Source: Desulfurococcales archaeon (lineage in GTDB: Archaea > Thermoproteota > Thermoprotei_A > Sulfolobales > AG1). Taken from it: a stretch of 17,449 nt of DNA. Of this stretch, positions 1-7,967 are shown one piece after another. A program made the position numbers and the translations under genes. A model generated the notes under the pieces. The model was not told where the DNA came from. It worked only from the letters and a program-made list of their open reading frames with translations, and ran no database searches. Where the stretch lies: the NCBI GenBank assembly GCA_026990885.1, contig JALXCO010000186.1, forward strand, positions 1 to 17,449, written 5' to 3'. Position 1 is the stretch's first letter. The number at the start of each line of letters is the position of its first letter.

Positions 1-621
1 AGGGAGGAGAGGATTAGTAGGGTTTTAAGGATTCTTCAGCTGGATCATTTAGCTAATAGGAGACTTATAAATCTCTCTGGGGGCCAGGTTAAGAAGGTTG
101 AGGTAGCTAAGATCTTTGTTCAGAGGCCGGAGGTGGCTTTCTTCGATGAACCTACAGCTATGGTTGATCTAGATGGAAAACACGCTATATGGGAAGAGAT
201 TAAGAGGCTGCGCGATGAGGGATCCACGGTTATTGTAGCCACAAACGAGATATATGAAGCCGAGATATTAAGCGATAGGGTAGTCATATTTGATCGTGGA
301 AAAGTCGTTGTTGTGGGAGGAGTAAGCGAGCTTAAAGAGAGGCTACCCTCTGGAGAGCTTGTGGAGCTTAAGGTTAGGGAGAAGCTACATGAGTCCTTGA
401 TCAGGGATATAGAATCCTTTTTTAAACCCACGCACCTTGTCTACGAGGATAGATATATAGCTATAAGACTCCCCCAAGCGAAGAAGCGTGTTGCTGAAAT
501 AGCCAAGCTTCTTATTGATAGGGGAGTAACCATAGAATCGATAAATGTCTCCGAGCCCACGCTAGACGATGTATTTCTCCACTATACAAGAAGAAAGATA
601 AGCGGATCTATAGGGCAGTGA
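1..621 (+). CDS. ABC transporter ATP-binding protein (5'-partial)
   Basis: Frame 1 is open from the first base, so the gene starts before the window and 206 codons are visible. This is the ATPase of an ABC exporter: it hydrolyses ATP at the inner face of the membrane to drive the permeases encoded next to it. The signature motif LSGGQ is at visible residues 31-35, followed by the Walker B region VAFFDEPT (about 48-55) with the catalytic Glu after Asp, then a D-loop-like segment. The H-loop His expected after VIVATNEI is not obvious (Asn is there), which is worth checking. The Walker A part is outside the window. The C-terminal 80 residues resemble the regulatory tail of drug/lipid ABC-2 exporter ATPases. 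Four bases separate it from the first permease, so an operon is very likely. The substrate cannot be told. Confidence 0.93.
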   Translation, partial: REERISRVLRILQLDHLANRRLINLSGGQVKKVEVAKIFVQRPEVAFFDEPTAMVDLDGKHAIWEEIKRLRDEGSTVIVATNEIYEAEILSDRVVIFDRGKVVVVGGVSELKERLPSGELVELKVREKLHESLIRDIESFFKPTHLVYEDRYIAIRLPQAKKRVAEIAKLLIDRGVTIESINVSEPTLDDVFLHYTRRKISGSIGQ

Positions 622-625
622 GCCC

Positions 626-1405
626 ATGGCTCTAAAAACACTATATAGAACCTACCTACTATCCAGATACTTCATCACACCCTTCATAAGCCCCACCTTT
701 CTAGCTACTTTCTATATAGCTACCGCAATAGAGATCCTCATATACGCGTCTGTCCTATCCCAGCTAGTTAAAATAGAGGACTACTACAGATATCTGGCCC
801 CAGGAATACTGCTGATCCTCTTCTACAGCAACGTGTACATGTTTATAGACGAAGTATTCTTCTTTGCGTCGAGAACAGAGGTTCATCTCTACACCTATAT
901 ACTGCCTCTCCCAAGATACGCAATATCGCTAGGGTTCTCGCTATTTTCAGGATTAATCTCCATAGTACTGTTTGCCCCATTCATACTTCTTGTTTCAATA
1001 CTGAACTCCATAGATCTAGTAGGAATAGTGGCATCAACACTAAATCTAGCCATGCTCATGGCTCTATTCTCAATAATGATCGGCGGACTACTGGCAACAG
1101 TCTACATGAGCGTTAAAAGCAACTGGAAGCTTATATTGATCGTGCTTGTACTATCCGACATTTTCCAGAGATTCAGCACAGGAAACTACCCGTATGCTTA
1201 CCTGCCCGACGCCTACAAGCCTATATCGCTACTGAACCCCCTAACACACTTCATTAATCTAGGCCAGCACATGCTTAACGTTGACCCCACACTTCTGATA
1301 GGGCGAGACATAAGCCTATCCATATTTATCGCCTACCTGATAGGCCTCCTAGCGCTATCAACCATATTTTCAGAGAGATTCAGCGAGGGTGGTAGGGTGG
1401 TTTGA
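626..1405 (+). CDS. ABC-2 type transporter permease 1
   Basis: A 259-residue, strongly hydrophobic protein with about six membrane segments (roughly 25-45, 52-75, 97-125, 130-160, 165-180 and 230-250), typical in size and layout of ABC-2 family permeases. It starts at ATG four bases after the ATPase stop, and its end overlaps the next permease start, so the three genes form one translationally coupled operon. No substrate-specific motif is visible. An exporter role follows from the ABC-2 family and from the absence of any binding-protein gene here; the cargo (lipid, drug, peptide or polysaccharide) is unknown. Confidence 0.85.
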   Translation: MALKTLYRTYLLSRYFITPFISPTFLATFYIATAIEILIYASVLSQLVKIEDYYRYLAPGILLILFYSNVYMFIDEVFFFASRTEVHLYTYILPLPRYAISLGFSLFSGLISIVLFAPFILLVSILNSIDLVGIVASTLNLAMLMALFSIMIGGLLATVYMSVKSNWKLILIVLVLSDIFQRFSTGNYPYAYLPDAYKPISLLNPLTHFINLGQHMLNVDPTLLIGRDISLSIFIAYLIGLLALSTIFSERFSEGGRVV

Positions 1406-2157
1406 GCCTGGGTAGATACATCTATAGAATTCTACTGATATCCAGGATCACTTTCTTCTCCTGGTTTAGGGTACAGCAGGTGCTTGTTGGTGTTTTCTTA
1501 ACTAGCATCCTCTACATAGCTGTCTTCGGCCTAGTCATGTCGAGACTGATCGACGAAAAATATATACTTTTCATCCTCCCTGGAGTAGTAGCCATCTATG
1601 CCGCAACGCTAACTATAATACCTATAGGAACCATTGTACATACCGCCATGGGGAGATCTGAACTGTATCTATACGCTATACCTATACCCAGATCCGGGAT
1701 AATCGTCTCAAGACTTATCGTGGCTATATTGATAGTGGAGATAGCTTCAGCAGTCTCGATATTTTCATACTGGATAGTGCTGGCTGAACCCAACTACAGA
1801 CTGCTCATAGCCACGCTGCCCGCGGTCCCGCTCACAGTAGCGATCTCACTAATGTATATAGCTCTAGCATTCATTATACGGGACCCCCCAAAATACTTCA
1901 CCATAGTATCATCTATAGCGGGCGCTTTGATCGTTCTAAGCACAGCATACTACCCCGTTGAGGCATTTAGGCATTTTCCAGACGCATTCATAGCTCTAGT
2001 GGAGCTGAACCCGGTAAGTGTAGCTTCAGATCTAGGACGGGCTATATTAGGGATCTATGTAGGGGACCCCGTACAGAAGACCTACCTATTGATCTTCGAA
2101 GCATTACTGATCTCCGCACTATCGATTAGAGCAACAGCAAGAAGACTGGAACGATAA
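1402..2157 (+). CDS. ABC-2 type transporter permease 2
   Basis: A 251-residue membrane protein with about six hydrophobic spans, clearly related in layout to the preceding permease: both have a LYxYxIPxPR motif in the middle and an LNP motif late in the protein. It starts at TTG within the sequence TTGA, which also contains the TGA stop of permease 1. This 4-base overlap implies translational coupling. The two permeases probably form a heterodimer served by the upstream ATPase. It runs convergently toward the DNA ligase gene with only 45 bases between them. Confidence 0.85.
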   Translation: MSLGRYIYRILLISRITFFSWFRVQQVLVGVFLTSILYIAVFGLVMSRLIDEKYILFILPGVVAIYAATLTIIPIGTIVHTAMGRSELYLYAIPIPRSGIIVSRLIVAILIVEIASAVSIFSYWIVLAEPNYRLLIATLPAVPLTVAISLMYIALAFIIRDPPKYFTIVSSIAGALIVLSTAYYPVEAFRHFPDAFIALVELNPVSVASDLGRAILGIYVGDPVQKTYLLIFEALLISALSIRATARRLER

Positions 2158-2202
2158 AGCAGAAACCGCTAATTAGAAGCCCTAAAGACAGCGCTATATA
2201 GC

Positions 2203-4002
2203 TTATCTCTCCTCATGCTGTACGGATTCAACCTTCCTCAACTGCTTAAGATACATGTCGTATATCTCCTTCTCGGTAGTTGAATCCTCAGGCCTCTTAT
2301 CCGGTCTCCACCGTATAAATCTAGGGAACCTTATCGAGAGGCCAGCATCCTTCTTAACCATACCTTTACAGCATGTGTGCACAGGGGATAATGTGATTTC
2401 AGCACCTATAACCTCCATAACGAGCTCTGGAACAACCCATACATCGGGCTCGATCTCCGCAACAACTCTAGCCGGTTTCTGTCTAGATATCAGCTTACTC
2501 AGCTTATTGTTTAGCTCAACCAGATCCTGATCCGTAAAGCCCGTCCCAACCTTACATACTGTTTTGAACACATCGTTCTCCGGGTCATATGCGGCAAGCA
2601 GAACAGTCCCAAACTTGCCTGCTCTTCTACCCCTCCCATAGAATGCCCCAACAACCGTTAGGTCTACGCTGTCTATCATCTCGCTCTTATAGTCTCTCTT
2701 ATACTTGATCCATAGCCACCCCCTGGCCCCCGCCTGATATATTGATTCCTTATGTATGGCCTTAGCCACAATCCCCTCACACCCACTCTCGATAGCCTTC
2801 ATAAAGAACTTATCTATATCCTCCTCATTATCGACAATCTCGTACTCGGCTATGCTGAACTCCTGCACCTGATCCACATGCTTCTCAAGCAACTTACGTC
2901 TCTCAGGAAGGATTAGCGTTGTCGCATCTATCCCGTCTACATAGAGAAGATCGAAAAGCCTAACCACAACAGGATACTCCTTAATGATCTCCTCTATATT
3001 GTGCTTCCTCTTCCTATGCATAAGCTCCTGAAAAGGCCTAAACTCGTATGTTTCAGGATCAACAGCTATCACCTCACCCTCAACAATTATGCTGTCTGCC
3101 TTAAGATGCTTAATGCACATTTCAACAACATCCGGGTACTGATGAGTAATATTCTCCAGCCTCCTAGAATAGAGAATAACCCTATTCCCCTTCTTATGGA
3201 TCTGAACCCTCTCCCCATCATACTTGAACTCAACTAGACACACACCACCAGTCTTCTCCAAGATCTCTCTAGCATTATCCAGCCTCTCCGCAAGCATAGG
3301 CCTAACCGGTATACCAACCTCAGGCTCTATCTTCTTAAGGGCATCCAAACCCTTGGTGGCGAGGGTCTTAGCCACATTACCAAGATCCGCCCTAATATTG
3401 TATGCACGCTCAATTATGCTTCTAGAAGCCTCAGAACCCGTAAAAGCTAGAGCCAGCGCATCCATTATAGTTGCATCCCCAACACCCAACCTGAGGTTCC
3501 CATCTATCAACCTAACTATATATCTAGCCTCAATAGGCGAGGCGTCCCTCAGCAACCCGGCTAGAATCTTGATCTTCATATCCCTAGACCCCTCACCACT
3601 AAGCTTAGCTATCTTAACTAGGGAGCTATACACATAGCTAACGGTTAAACCACCCTTAGCCGTCTGCATGTACTGAACCAGCCCAACCGAAGACCTGCTT
3701 TTCTGCTTCAAGACCTCAGCAGCCTTACCCAGATCACCATATTTCTTATATGTCTGCTCAACCACATACTCACTGGTGTTTGACGCCAAGCTAATAGCCT
3801 TAATAATCAGTTTTTCACCAAGCCCAAGCTCCTCCTCGCCAAACCACTCAGGCCACAGCCTGCCTTGAATAAGGTATATAACCTTATCAATCTCGTCGCT
3901 GGAGGTCCTCTTGAAGAGGCTGGCTAATATAGCTATAAGCTGCATCCTACTTGTTGTCAGCTCCAACCTCTCCATATACTTGGCTAGTTCAGAAAAAAAC
4001 AT
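2203..4002 (-). CDS. lig: ATP-dependent DNA ligase
   Basis: A 599-residue archaeal replicative DNA ligase that seals nicks (Okazaki fragments, repair) using ATP through an enzyme-AMP intermediate. The N-terminal DNA-binding domain is about 1-225. The nucleotidyltransferase domain starts with motif I, FKYDGERVQ, where K260 is the AMP-accepting lysine. Motif III contains VEGE (308-311), IIIa is FDLLY (350-354), IV is CEGIVAK (408-414) and V is WIKYKRDY (431-438). The OB-fold follows, with the late RFPRFIRWRPDK segment (about 558-569) as motif VI. Length is normal for the crenarchaeal family. The ATG at 4002 is preceded by a G-rich ribosome-site candidate (GGGGGT). The gene is monocistronic, convergent with the ABC operon. 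The leader holds repeated GATGGGGG-like boxes (see findings). Confidence 0.98.
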   Translation of the reverse strand: MFFSELAKYMERLELTTSRMQLIAILASLFKRTSSDEIDKVIYLIQGRLWPEWFGEEELGLGEKLIIKAISLASNTSEYVVEQTYKKYGDLGKAAEVLKQKSRSSVGLVQYMQTAKGGLTVSYVYSSLVKIAKLSGEGSRDMKIKILAGLLRDASPIEARYIVRLIDGNLRLGVGDATIMDALALAFTGSEASRSIIERAYNIRADLGNVAKTLATKGLDALKKIEPEVGIPVRPMLAERLDNAREILEKTGGVCLVEFKYDGERVQIHKKGNRVILYSRRLENITHQYPDVVEMCIKHLKADSIIVEGEVIAVDPETYEFRPFQELMHRKRKHNIEEIIKEYPVVVRLFDLLYVDGIDATTLILPERRKLLEKHVDQVQEFSIAEYEIVDNEEDIDKFFMKAIESGCEGIVAKAIHKESIYQAGARGWLWIKYKRDYKSEMIDSVDLTVVGAFYGRGRRAGKFGTVLLAAYDPENDVFKTVCKVGTGFTDQDLVELNNKLSKLISRQKPARVVAEIEPDVWVVPELVMEVIGAEITLSPVHTCCKGMVKKDAGLSIRFPRFIRWRPDKRPEDSTTEKEIYDMYLKQLRKVESVQHEER

Positions 4003-4246
4003 TGTAGACCCCCATCAAATATATTTACAGAGCAACCCCCATTAATGGTATAGTGGTAAAAACACTTAATACAATAAGCCCCCATCAAACCCAAGGGGGC
4101 TCTACAGCGGGGTCCCCCCGGACATAATTTAAAAATAATATAAAATTATTTTCGATTAAAAACAAGATGTCCTAAAGCCTCAAATACAGCTACGCCCAAC
4201 ACACAAACTAGACGCGGGCCGGAATCGATAAACCAGGTATATAGGT
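4003..4246. other. Intergenic region, ligase leader side; short repeats and hairpin
   Basis: No gene is seen. The ligase promoter candidate is the A/T stretch at 4016-4028 (ATATATTT type). The motif CCCCCATCAAA occurs at 4009-4016 and 4079-4089, with a related CCCCCATTAA at 4036-4045. A 7-bp hairpin AGCCCCC/GGGGGCT spans 4077-4101 with an 11-base loop. An A/T-rich tract follows (4123-4164). I looked for a tRNA on both strands here and found none. Confidence 0.5.
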
Positions 4247-4900
4247 TTATGTCTTTGCTTCAGCACCTATATCCTGCGTCTGGGAAGCTGATGGAAGCTC
4301 TGGGAAGTTCTCCCTCATCTTCTGCTCAGCTATAATCTGCGCCTCCTCCAGTATCTTTCTTGCTTCAGGGCTTGAATAGCTTGTATATGTCGATGTGACT
4401 GATAGGCCTTCACCGGTCTCCATAGCTACCTCTCTTAGGTTCTCTTCCAGCTCGATCATCTCGTATGAGAACTCAGGCAACACACCCTTCACGAGGCTCT
4501 TAAGCTCTTTAATTACCCCTAGAACAGGGGCTAGATTAGCGAATGTGTCTCCCAGCAGCAGTACTGTTTCTATCCTCATGGATATCTGCTCCATGGCTAT
4601 CTGTATAACTGTTAGTTGCTTAACCGCCTTCCTAATCTCAGCTATCTCGTTAGCCAGCATCTGGGCTCTAGTATGGTCCCTTGAAATTATAGCTTCCACA
4701 ACCCTCTCAAATAGGGATTTATCTCTCTCCCTCAATCTCTCTAGCTGAACATCTATCCTCGAAACCATATTCTTGATCCTGTAGTTAGACATAAGAAGCT
4801 TATACTTTATAGGCTCCTTCTTCCCAAACGTCTTCTTGATCTTGCTACTTATTGACTCCCCTCCTTCCCACTTTTTGGGCATATCATTTAGCGATACCAT
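4247..4900 (-). CDS. cdvB: ESCRT-III (Snf7/CdvB family) cell-division protein
   Basis: A 217-residue archaeal ESCRT-III subunit, the polymer that constricts the membrane neck at division in crenarchaea. The sequence shows the KxWEGG-type start, a basic helix 1 (about 28-68), a helix hairpin with RAQMLANEIAEIRK (78-91) and AMEQISMRIETVL (102-114), a region with LPEFSYEMIELEENLREV (141-158), and a low-complexity Ser/Thr-rich linker. It lacks the C-terminal winged-helix extension of the CdvA-interacting CdvB, so it looks more like the CdvB1/B2/B3 paralogs of about 210-220 residues; which one cannot be told from one sequence. It stands alone here, with no cdvA or cdvC (Vps4) beside it. The start at 4900 is chosen because GAGGAAGATGAG precedes it; M7 at 4882 is an alternative. 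Confidence 0.93.
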   Translation of the reverse strand: MVSLNDMPKKWEGGESISSKIKKTFGKKEPIKYKLLMSNYRIKNMVSRIDVQLERLRERDKSLFERVVEAIISRDHTRAQMLANEIAEIRKAVKQLTVIQIAMEQISMRIETVLLLGDTFANLAPVLGVIKELKSLVKGVLPEFSYEMIELEENLREVAMETGEGLSVTSTYTSYSSPEARKILEEAQIIAEQKMRENFPELPSASQTQDIGAEAKT

Positions 4901-4939
4901 ATCTCATCTTCCTCAAAGAATAGCTCTGTAACTAGAAAT

Positions 4940-4953
4940 GGTATTTAAAGAGT
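4940..4953 (-). promoter_or_regulatory. TATA box of the cdvB gene
   Basis: On the minus strand CTCTTTAAATACC is a good archaeal TATA element. Placing transcription start about 25 bases downstream gives a leader of roughly 20 bases that includes GAGG and GATGAG before the ATG. Confidence 0.55.
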
Positions 4954-5049
4954 TGGGTTTTATACAGTCTATGAACCAGTCCTAAACCGCATATATCTAC
5001 CTTATCAACACCCCACTGATGTTATCGATGAAATTTAAGCTCCTAAAAA

Positions 5050-5096
5050 ATATTATTTTTAAACACGCATGTAAACCACTGTATAAGGTGATCTAG
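5050..5096 (+). promoter_or_regulatory. Promoter and ribosome site of alaX
   Basis: The A/T-rich box ATTTTTAAAC (about 5054-5063) lies 24-30 bases before the GGTGA ribosome-binding sequence at 5087-5091, which is 5 bases from the ATG at 5097. This sets the start of AlaX and predicts a leader of only about 10 bases. Confidence 0.6.
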
Positions 5097-5813
5097 ATGG
5101 CAACTATACATCTATATAGAGACGACTCATACCTAAGAGAATTCACAGCTAAAGTGGTTAAGGTGCATGAAAACGAAGTGATCCTCGACAAATCAGCCTT
5201 CCACCCTGAAAGCGGTGGCGTCGCCCACGATAAGGGGTACCTCGAGCACAACGGCAGAATATACAAAGTTACCTTCGTCAGGCACGATAAGCAGAGCGAT
5301 GATATAATACATATCGTTGAGGACCCCTCAGATCTTAGGGAGGGGATCGAGGTAAAGGGCGTTATAGACTGGGAGAGAAGATACAGGCTTATGAGACTCC
5401 ATACCGCTGCGCACGTTATATCGGCCATAATGTACAGGGACTACAACGCTCTAATAACCGGGGGGCAGATAGAGCCCGAATACGCCAGGGATGATTTCTC
5501 GCTAGAGAAGTTCGATCGTAGAATCTTCCAGGAAGCCATAGATAAGGCCAACGAGATTGTAGAAAAGGACATCGAGGTAAAGATATACTATCTATCTAGG
5601 GAGGAAGCAATGAAGATACCGGGAATAGTGAAGCTTGCGGAGAGAATGCCTCCAAACGTCAAGATACTGAGAATTGTTGAGATTCCAGGAGTAGATATAC
5701 AGGCTGATGGGGGTCCCCACGTGAAGAGAACTGGGGAGATAGGGAAGATAAAGCTACTTAAAGTTGAAAATAGGGGTAGAAATAAGCGGAGGATCTACTA
5801 TACAGTCGACTAG
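5097..5813 (+). CDS. alaX: AlaX-type alanyl-tRNA editing hydrolase
   Basis: A 238-residue stand-alone relative of the AlaRS editing domain, which hydrolyses Ser- or Gly-mischarged tRNA(Ala) in trans. Visible motifs: the HPESGGVAHDKG segment (36-47), matching the family's Gly-rich entry loop; the metal-binding HTAAH (H102, H106); and DGGPH (204-208) near the end. In most relatives the last motif is CxGxH-like, with Cys as the third zinc ligand. Here that position is Asp204, so the metal site may be Asp/His-based or altered. Size fits the medium AlaX-M class, with the C-terminal extension about 210-238. It is divergently transcribed from cdvB, and a short gap separates it from the convergent DHH gene. 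Confidence 0.92.
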   Translation: MATIHLYRDDSYLREFTAKVVKVHENEVILDKSAFHPESGGVAHDKGYLEHNGRIYKVTFVRHDKQSDDIIHIVEDPSDLREGIEVKGVIDWERRYRLMRLHTAAHVISAIMYRDYNALITGGQIEPEYARDDFSLEKFDRRIFQEAIDKANEIVEKDIEVKIYYLSREEAMKIPGIVKLAERMPPNVKILRIVEIPGVDIQADGGPHVKRTGEIGKIKLLKVENRGRNKRRIYYTVD

Positions 5814-5845
5814 CCAAGGTAGCTATAGCGAGCCAGTCCTCTGAA

Positions 5846-6862
5846 CTATATTTTCGATATATTTATAGCTCTAATCATTTCGATAGCCCTACCATAGTTC
5901 TCGCTGCTAAGCCTTACAACAGATATCGATGGGTGACCACCTATATTGATTGCGATACCGCTCTCTTTTAGGAGTCTAGCCACCCTGTATGCCTTCCTGG
6001 GGTACTTAATTATGAGAAGGATCTCGTCTCCCGACCTGGTGGAGACAACCAGTATGAGGGGCGTATTTATAATTCTATAGATCTTAGAGGCCAGAGCGGT
6101 AGCGCCTTTACGTCTCCATCTCTTTCTAGCATCAATAAGCTTAAAGAAACCCACCTTTACGGCTGATATAGCTAGCTCATTAGCTGCTTGCTTTATCCTG
6201 CTCTCCATCTCATCCGATCTCTTGGCTAACTCCCTGAGCTTCTTATCTAGATCAAATGGGGCGAGCGGGACAGGCGACGAGATCCATCCCACAATAGATC
6301 TCCATAGATTCTCGTCTTTCGAGTAGTTCATGGCCTTAGATATCCTGCTCAGCAACCTAGCTATACTCAGTAGATCCTTAGGTATTTTAAGACCCTGATC
6401 CATATAGTATGCAGCCCTAACAAACTGCTCTAACCTACTGTTCTTAACATCCATAAGCAGCGAAACCCTATCAAAGGCTATCTTAGATGAGGGCACATAC
6501 CCTATCAAAGGCTCAGTTATAACTTGGCTCAGCTCGCTAATCATTTCATGTGTTGTTATATGGTGATCTATATATATGATCTTTGTATCGCTACACCTCT
6601 CCCTATAAGCCTTCAGCCCCTCCAGTATACCGGCGAGCAGAGGGATATCTATAATAACCAGGGCAAGGTAGCAGTCAAGCCTACCCAACAGCTCCTCAAG
6701 GTACTTAGGCTCAGAAGGGATAGCCTCAACAGAGACCTTACCCTCCACGGGATACTTACCCCTATACCGCTGGGAATAAACCAGGGTAGCTGCAGCAACA
6801 GCGCCATCAGCGTCCCAGTCGGCAACTATATAAACCTCCTCTCTAAGCGACATCCCCCACAT
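5846..6862 (-). CDS. DHH-family phosphoesterase (RecJ/NrnA-like)
   Basis: A 338-residue member of the DHH superfamily, metal-dependent phosphoesterases that act on single-stranded DNA, short RNAs or cyclic dinucleotides. Motif I is ADWDADG (14-20), motif II includes VIIDIP (69-74), the name motif DHH is at 99-101, and the C-terminal DHHA1-type domain carries GGHPS (308-312). The DWDADG rather than HxNPD form suggests the archaeal RecJ-like group; the exact substrate cannot be inferred. Only two bases separate its first ATG (6862) from the stop of the upstream Trm5-like gene, so they form an operon. M4 at 6853 is an equally possible start. Archaeal DHH proteins of this kind sometimes work with the replisome or RNA decay machinery, but nothing nearby settles that. 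Confidence 0.88.
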   Translation of the reverse strand: MWGMSLREEVYIVADWDADGAVAAATLVYSQRYRGKYPVEGKVSVEAIPSEPKYLEELLGRLDCYLALVIIDIPLLAGILEGLKAYRERCSDTKIIYIDHHITTHEMISELSQVITEPLIGYVPSSKIAFDRVSLLMDVKNSRLEQFVRAAYYMDQGLKIPKDLLSIARLLSRISKAMNYSKDENLWRSIVGWISSPVPLAPFDLDKKLRELAKRSDEMESRIKQAANELAISAVKVGFFKLIDARKRWRRKGATALASKIYRIINTPLILVVSTRSGDEILLIIKYPRKAYRVARLLKESGIAINIGGHPSISVVRLSSENYGRAIEMIRAINISKI

Positions 6863-6864
6863 AC

Positions 6865-7686
6865 CTATTGATTATCTTTAAATACAAGTCTATATATGGA
6901 TGACCTAGCCGAGTACTCCTTCACCACCCTATACCCCTCAAACCTTAACCCCTCACCCGCGTAAGATAAAACCTTCTTAAGGGCTTCATCGAGGGAATCC
7001 GCAAGAACATATATGATTATCCTGCCCCCTCGCTCAAGCAGGGATCGAGCTACAGGGATAAAAACCGCAACATTGGTTGGGTTATCCATAATTATAGTCG
7101 TGAACCTAAGCCTCTCCCCGAAAACCCTATCAAGATAGTAGGAATCGGAACACACAGGGTACACCACCCCCCTCAACCTATTCAACTTTAGGGAGAGGCC
7201 CAGAAACTCTATGGCGCGGCAGTTGATATCCGTAGCCACCACCTCGGCTTCACGGATCTTAGCTATATTGAGCGAGAATGGTCCATAGCTTGAGAACATG
7301 TCGAGAACCCTTTCATGGTCCCCAACCATGTTAGCGATCATGAGCCTTTCCGTCGATAATCTAGTGTTTACATACATGTACCTTAAATCAACTCTAAACC
7401 TAACTCCATTCTCAACATATATAGTTTCGCTTCTATCTTCTCCACCTATATGGGTAAGCTCATTTATCCTCTCGACACCAACTGTCCTGAATCTAGCGTA
7501 AACACTCTTAACGTTTCTATGCACGCTCATAATGGCTTCGGCTATGCTTGGGCCATACCTAACCAGTTCGGGATCAAGCTTGATAAGGGCTATATCACCC
7601 ACTATATCGAAGCTTCTTGGTATCCTAGATAGTATGGTGGGATCAAGCTTGTCTTTAAGAAGATCTTTATAGGAAACCCCCCTCAT
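6865..7686 (-). CDS. trm5: Trm5/Taw-like tRNA (guanine37-N1) methyltransferase family protein
   Basis: A 273-residue class I SAM-dependent methyltransferase of the Met10/Trm5 family, which makes m1G37 or related wyosine intermediates in tRNA. The family-specific stretch is seen: HIGGE (79-83), NGVRFRVDLRYMYVNTRLSTER (about 93-114), SAM motif I VLDMFSSYGPFSL (127-139) and ATDIN (151-155). The catalytic motif, usually DLPxxA or NPPY-like, reads DNPTN (201-205), a variant. The protein lacks much of the N-terminal D1 domain of long Trm5b, so it is closer to shorter crenarchaeal Trm5a/Taw-type proteins; exact activity is uncertain. It lies 51 bases downstream of the split-tRNA half on the same strand and just upstream of the DHH gene. 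Confidence 0.85.
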   Translation of the reverse strand: MRGVSYKDLLKDKLDPTILSRIPRSFDIVGDIALIKLDPELVRYGPSIAEAIMSVHRNVKSVYARFRTVGVERINELTHIGGEDRSETIYVENGVRFRVDLRYMYVNTRLSTERLMIANMVGDHERVLDMFSSYGPFSLNIAKIREAEVVATDINCRAIEFLGLSLKLNRLRGVVYPVCSDSYYLDRVFGERLRFTTIIMDNPTNVAVFIPVARSLLERGGRIIIYVLADSLDEALKKVLSYAGEGLRFEGYRVVKEYSARSSIYRLVFKDNQ

Positions 7687-7737
7687 AACACATCTACATG
7701 CAGAGCAACTACAGAACTATACTGGGGAAAGATGTAA

Positions 7738-7795
7738 TGGTAGCCGGGCGGGGATTCGAACCCCGGTCACGGGGGTTCTCCCGCCGCCACCGCCT
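7738..7795 (-). tRNA. 3' half of a split tRNA (positions 38-76 plus leader), or tRNA fragment
   Basis: On the minus strand bases 7776 down to 7738 fit tRNA positions 38-76 exactly: A38, anticodon-stem CCCCC (7775-7771), variable loop GTGAC with C48, T-stem CGGGG and CCCCG around TTCGAAT (7765-7749), acceptor CCCGGCT, A73 and encoded CCA. No 5' half (expected AGCCGGG start, GGGGG stem) occurs within this region or elsewhere in the window. Upstream of A38 is a G-rich leader (GGCGGTGGCGGCGGGAGA) and, about 26 bases before it, a TATA box. This is the layout of archaeal split-tRNA 3' halves joined at 37/38, where the leader pairs with a C-rich trailer of the other half. A1:U72 with A73 suits tRNA-Gln or initiator Met, undecided. 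The alternative is a remnant of integration into a tRNA gene. Confidence 0.6.
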
Positions 7796-7816
7796 TAAAT
7801 TATATTTCAATGGGGA

Positions 7817-7828
7817 CTTATATTTATT
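7817..7828 (-). promoter_or_regulatory. TATA box of the tRNA 3' half
   Basis: AATAAATATAAG on the minus strand. Its centre lies about 27 bases upstream of 7795, so transcription would begin at the AAGGCGG leader. A dedicated promoter here is an argument for a real half-gene rather than a dead fragment. Confidence 0.5.
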
Positions 7829-7860
7829 AGATCTACTGATCCGAAAACATTATTGTTCCA

Positions 7861-7900
7861 AAATAATTATAAAACCAAAATCAACGAAGCATTATATCAG
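7861..7900 (+). promoter_or_regulatory. Promoter of the small ESCRT-III-like gene
   Basis: TTATAAAA at 7867-7874 with a purine-rich BRE-like stretch before it. Transcription start would fall near 7897, immediately before GTG at 7901, which fits a leaderless mRNA beginning at that GTG rather than at the ATG at 7968. Confidence 0.5.
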
Positions 7901-7967
7901 GTGTATAGTCCTGTTTTTTAGGGGTAAACAGAGGAAACAGGTCAACTATAGGCTGACCTACGCTAGA

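Noticed and set aside
4077..4120. Possible tRNA or tRNA 5' half
   Set aside because: It has GC-rich hairpins, but no D-arm, anticodon loop or AGCCGGG start on either strand.
7698..7900. ORF extension over the tRNA half (peptide with GRGFEPRSRG)
   Set aside because: This peptide is the classic false translation of the antisense strand of a tRNA 3' end; there is no promoter or ribosome site for it.
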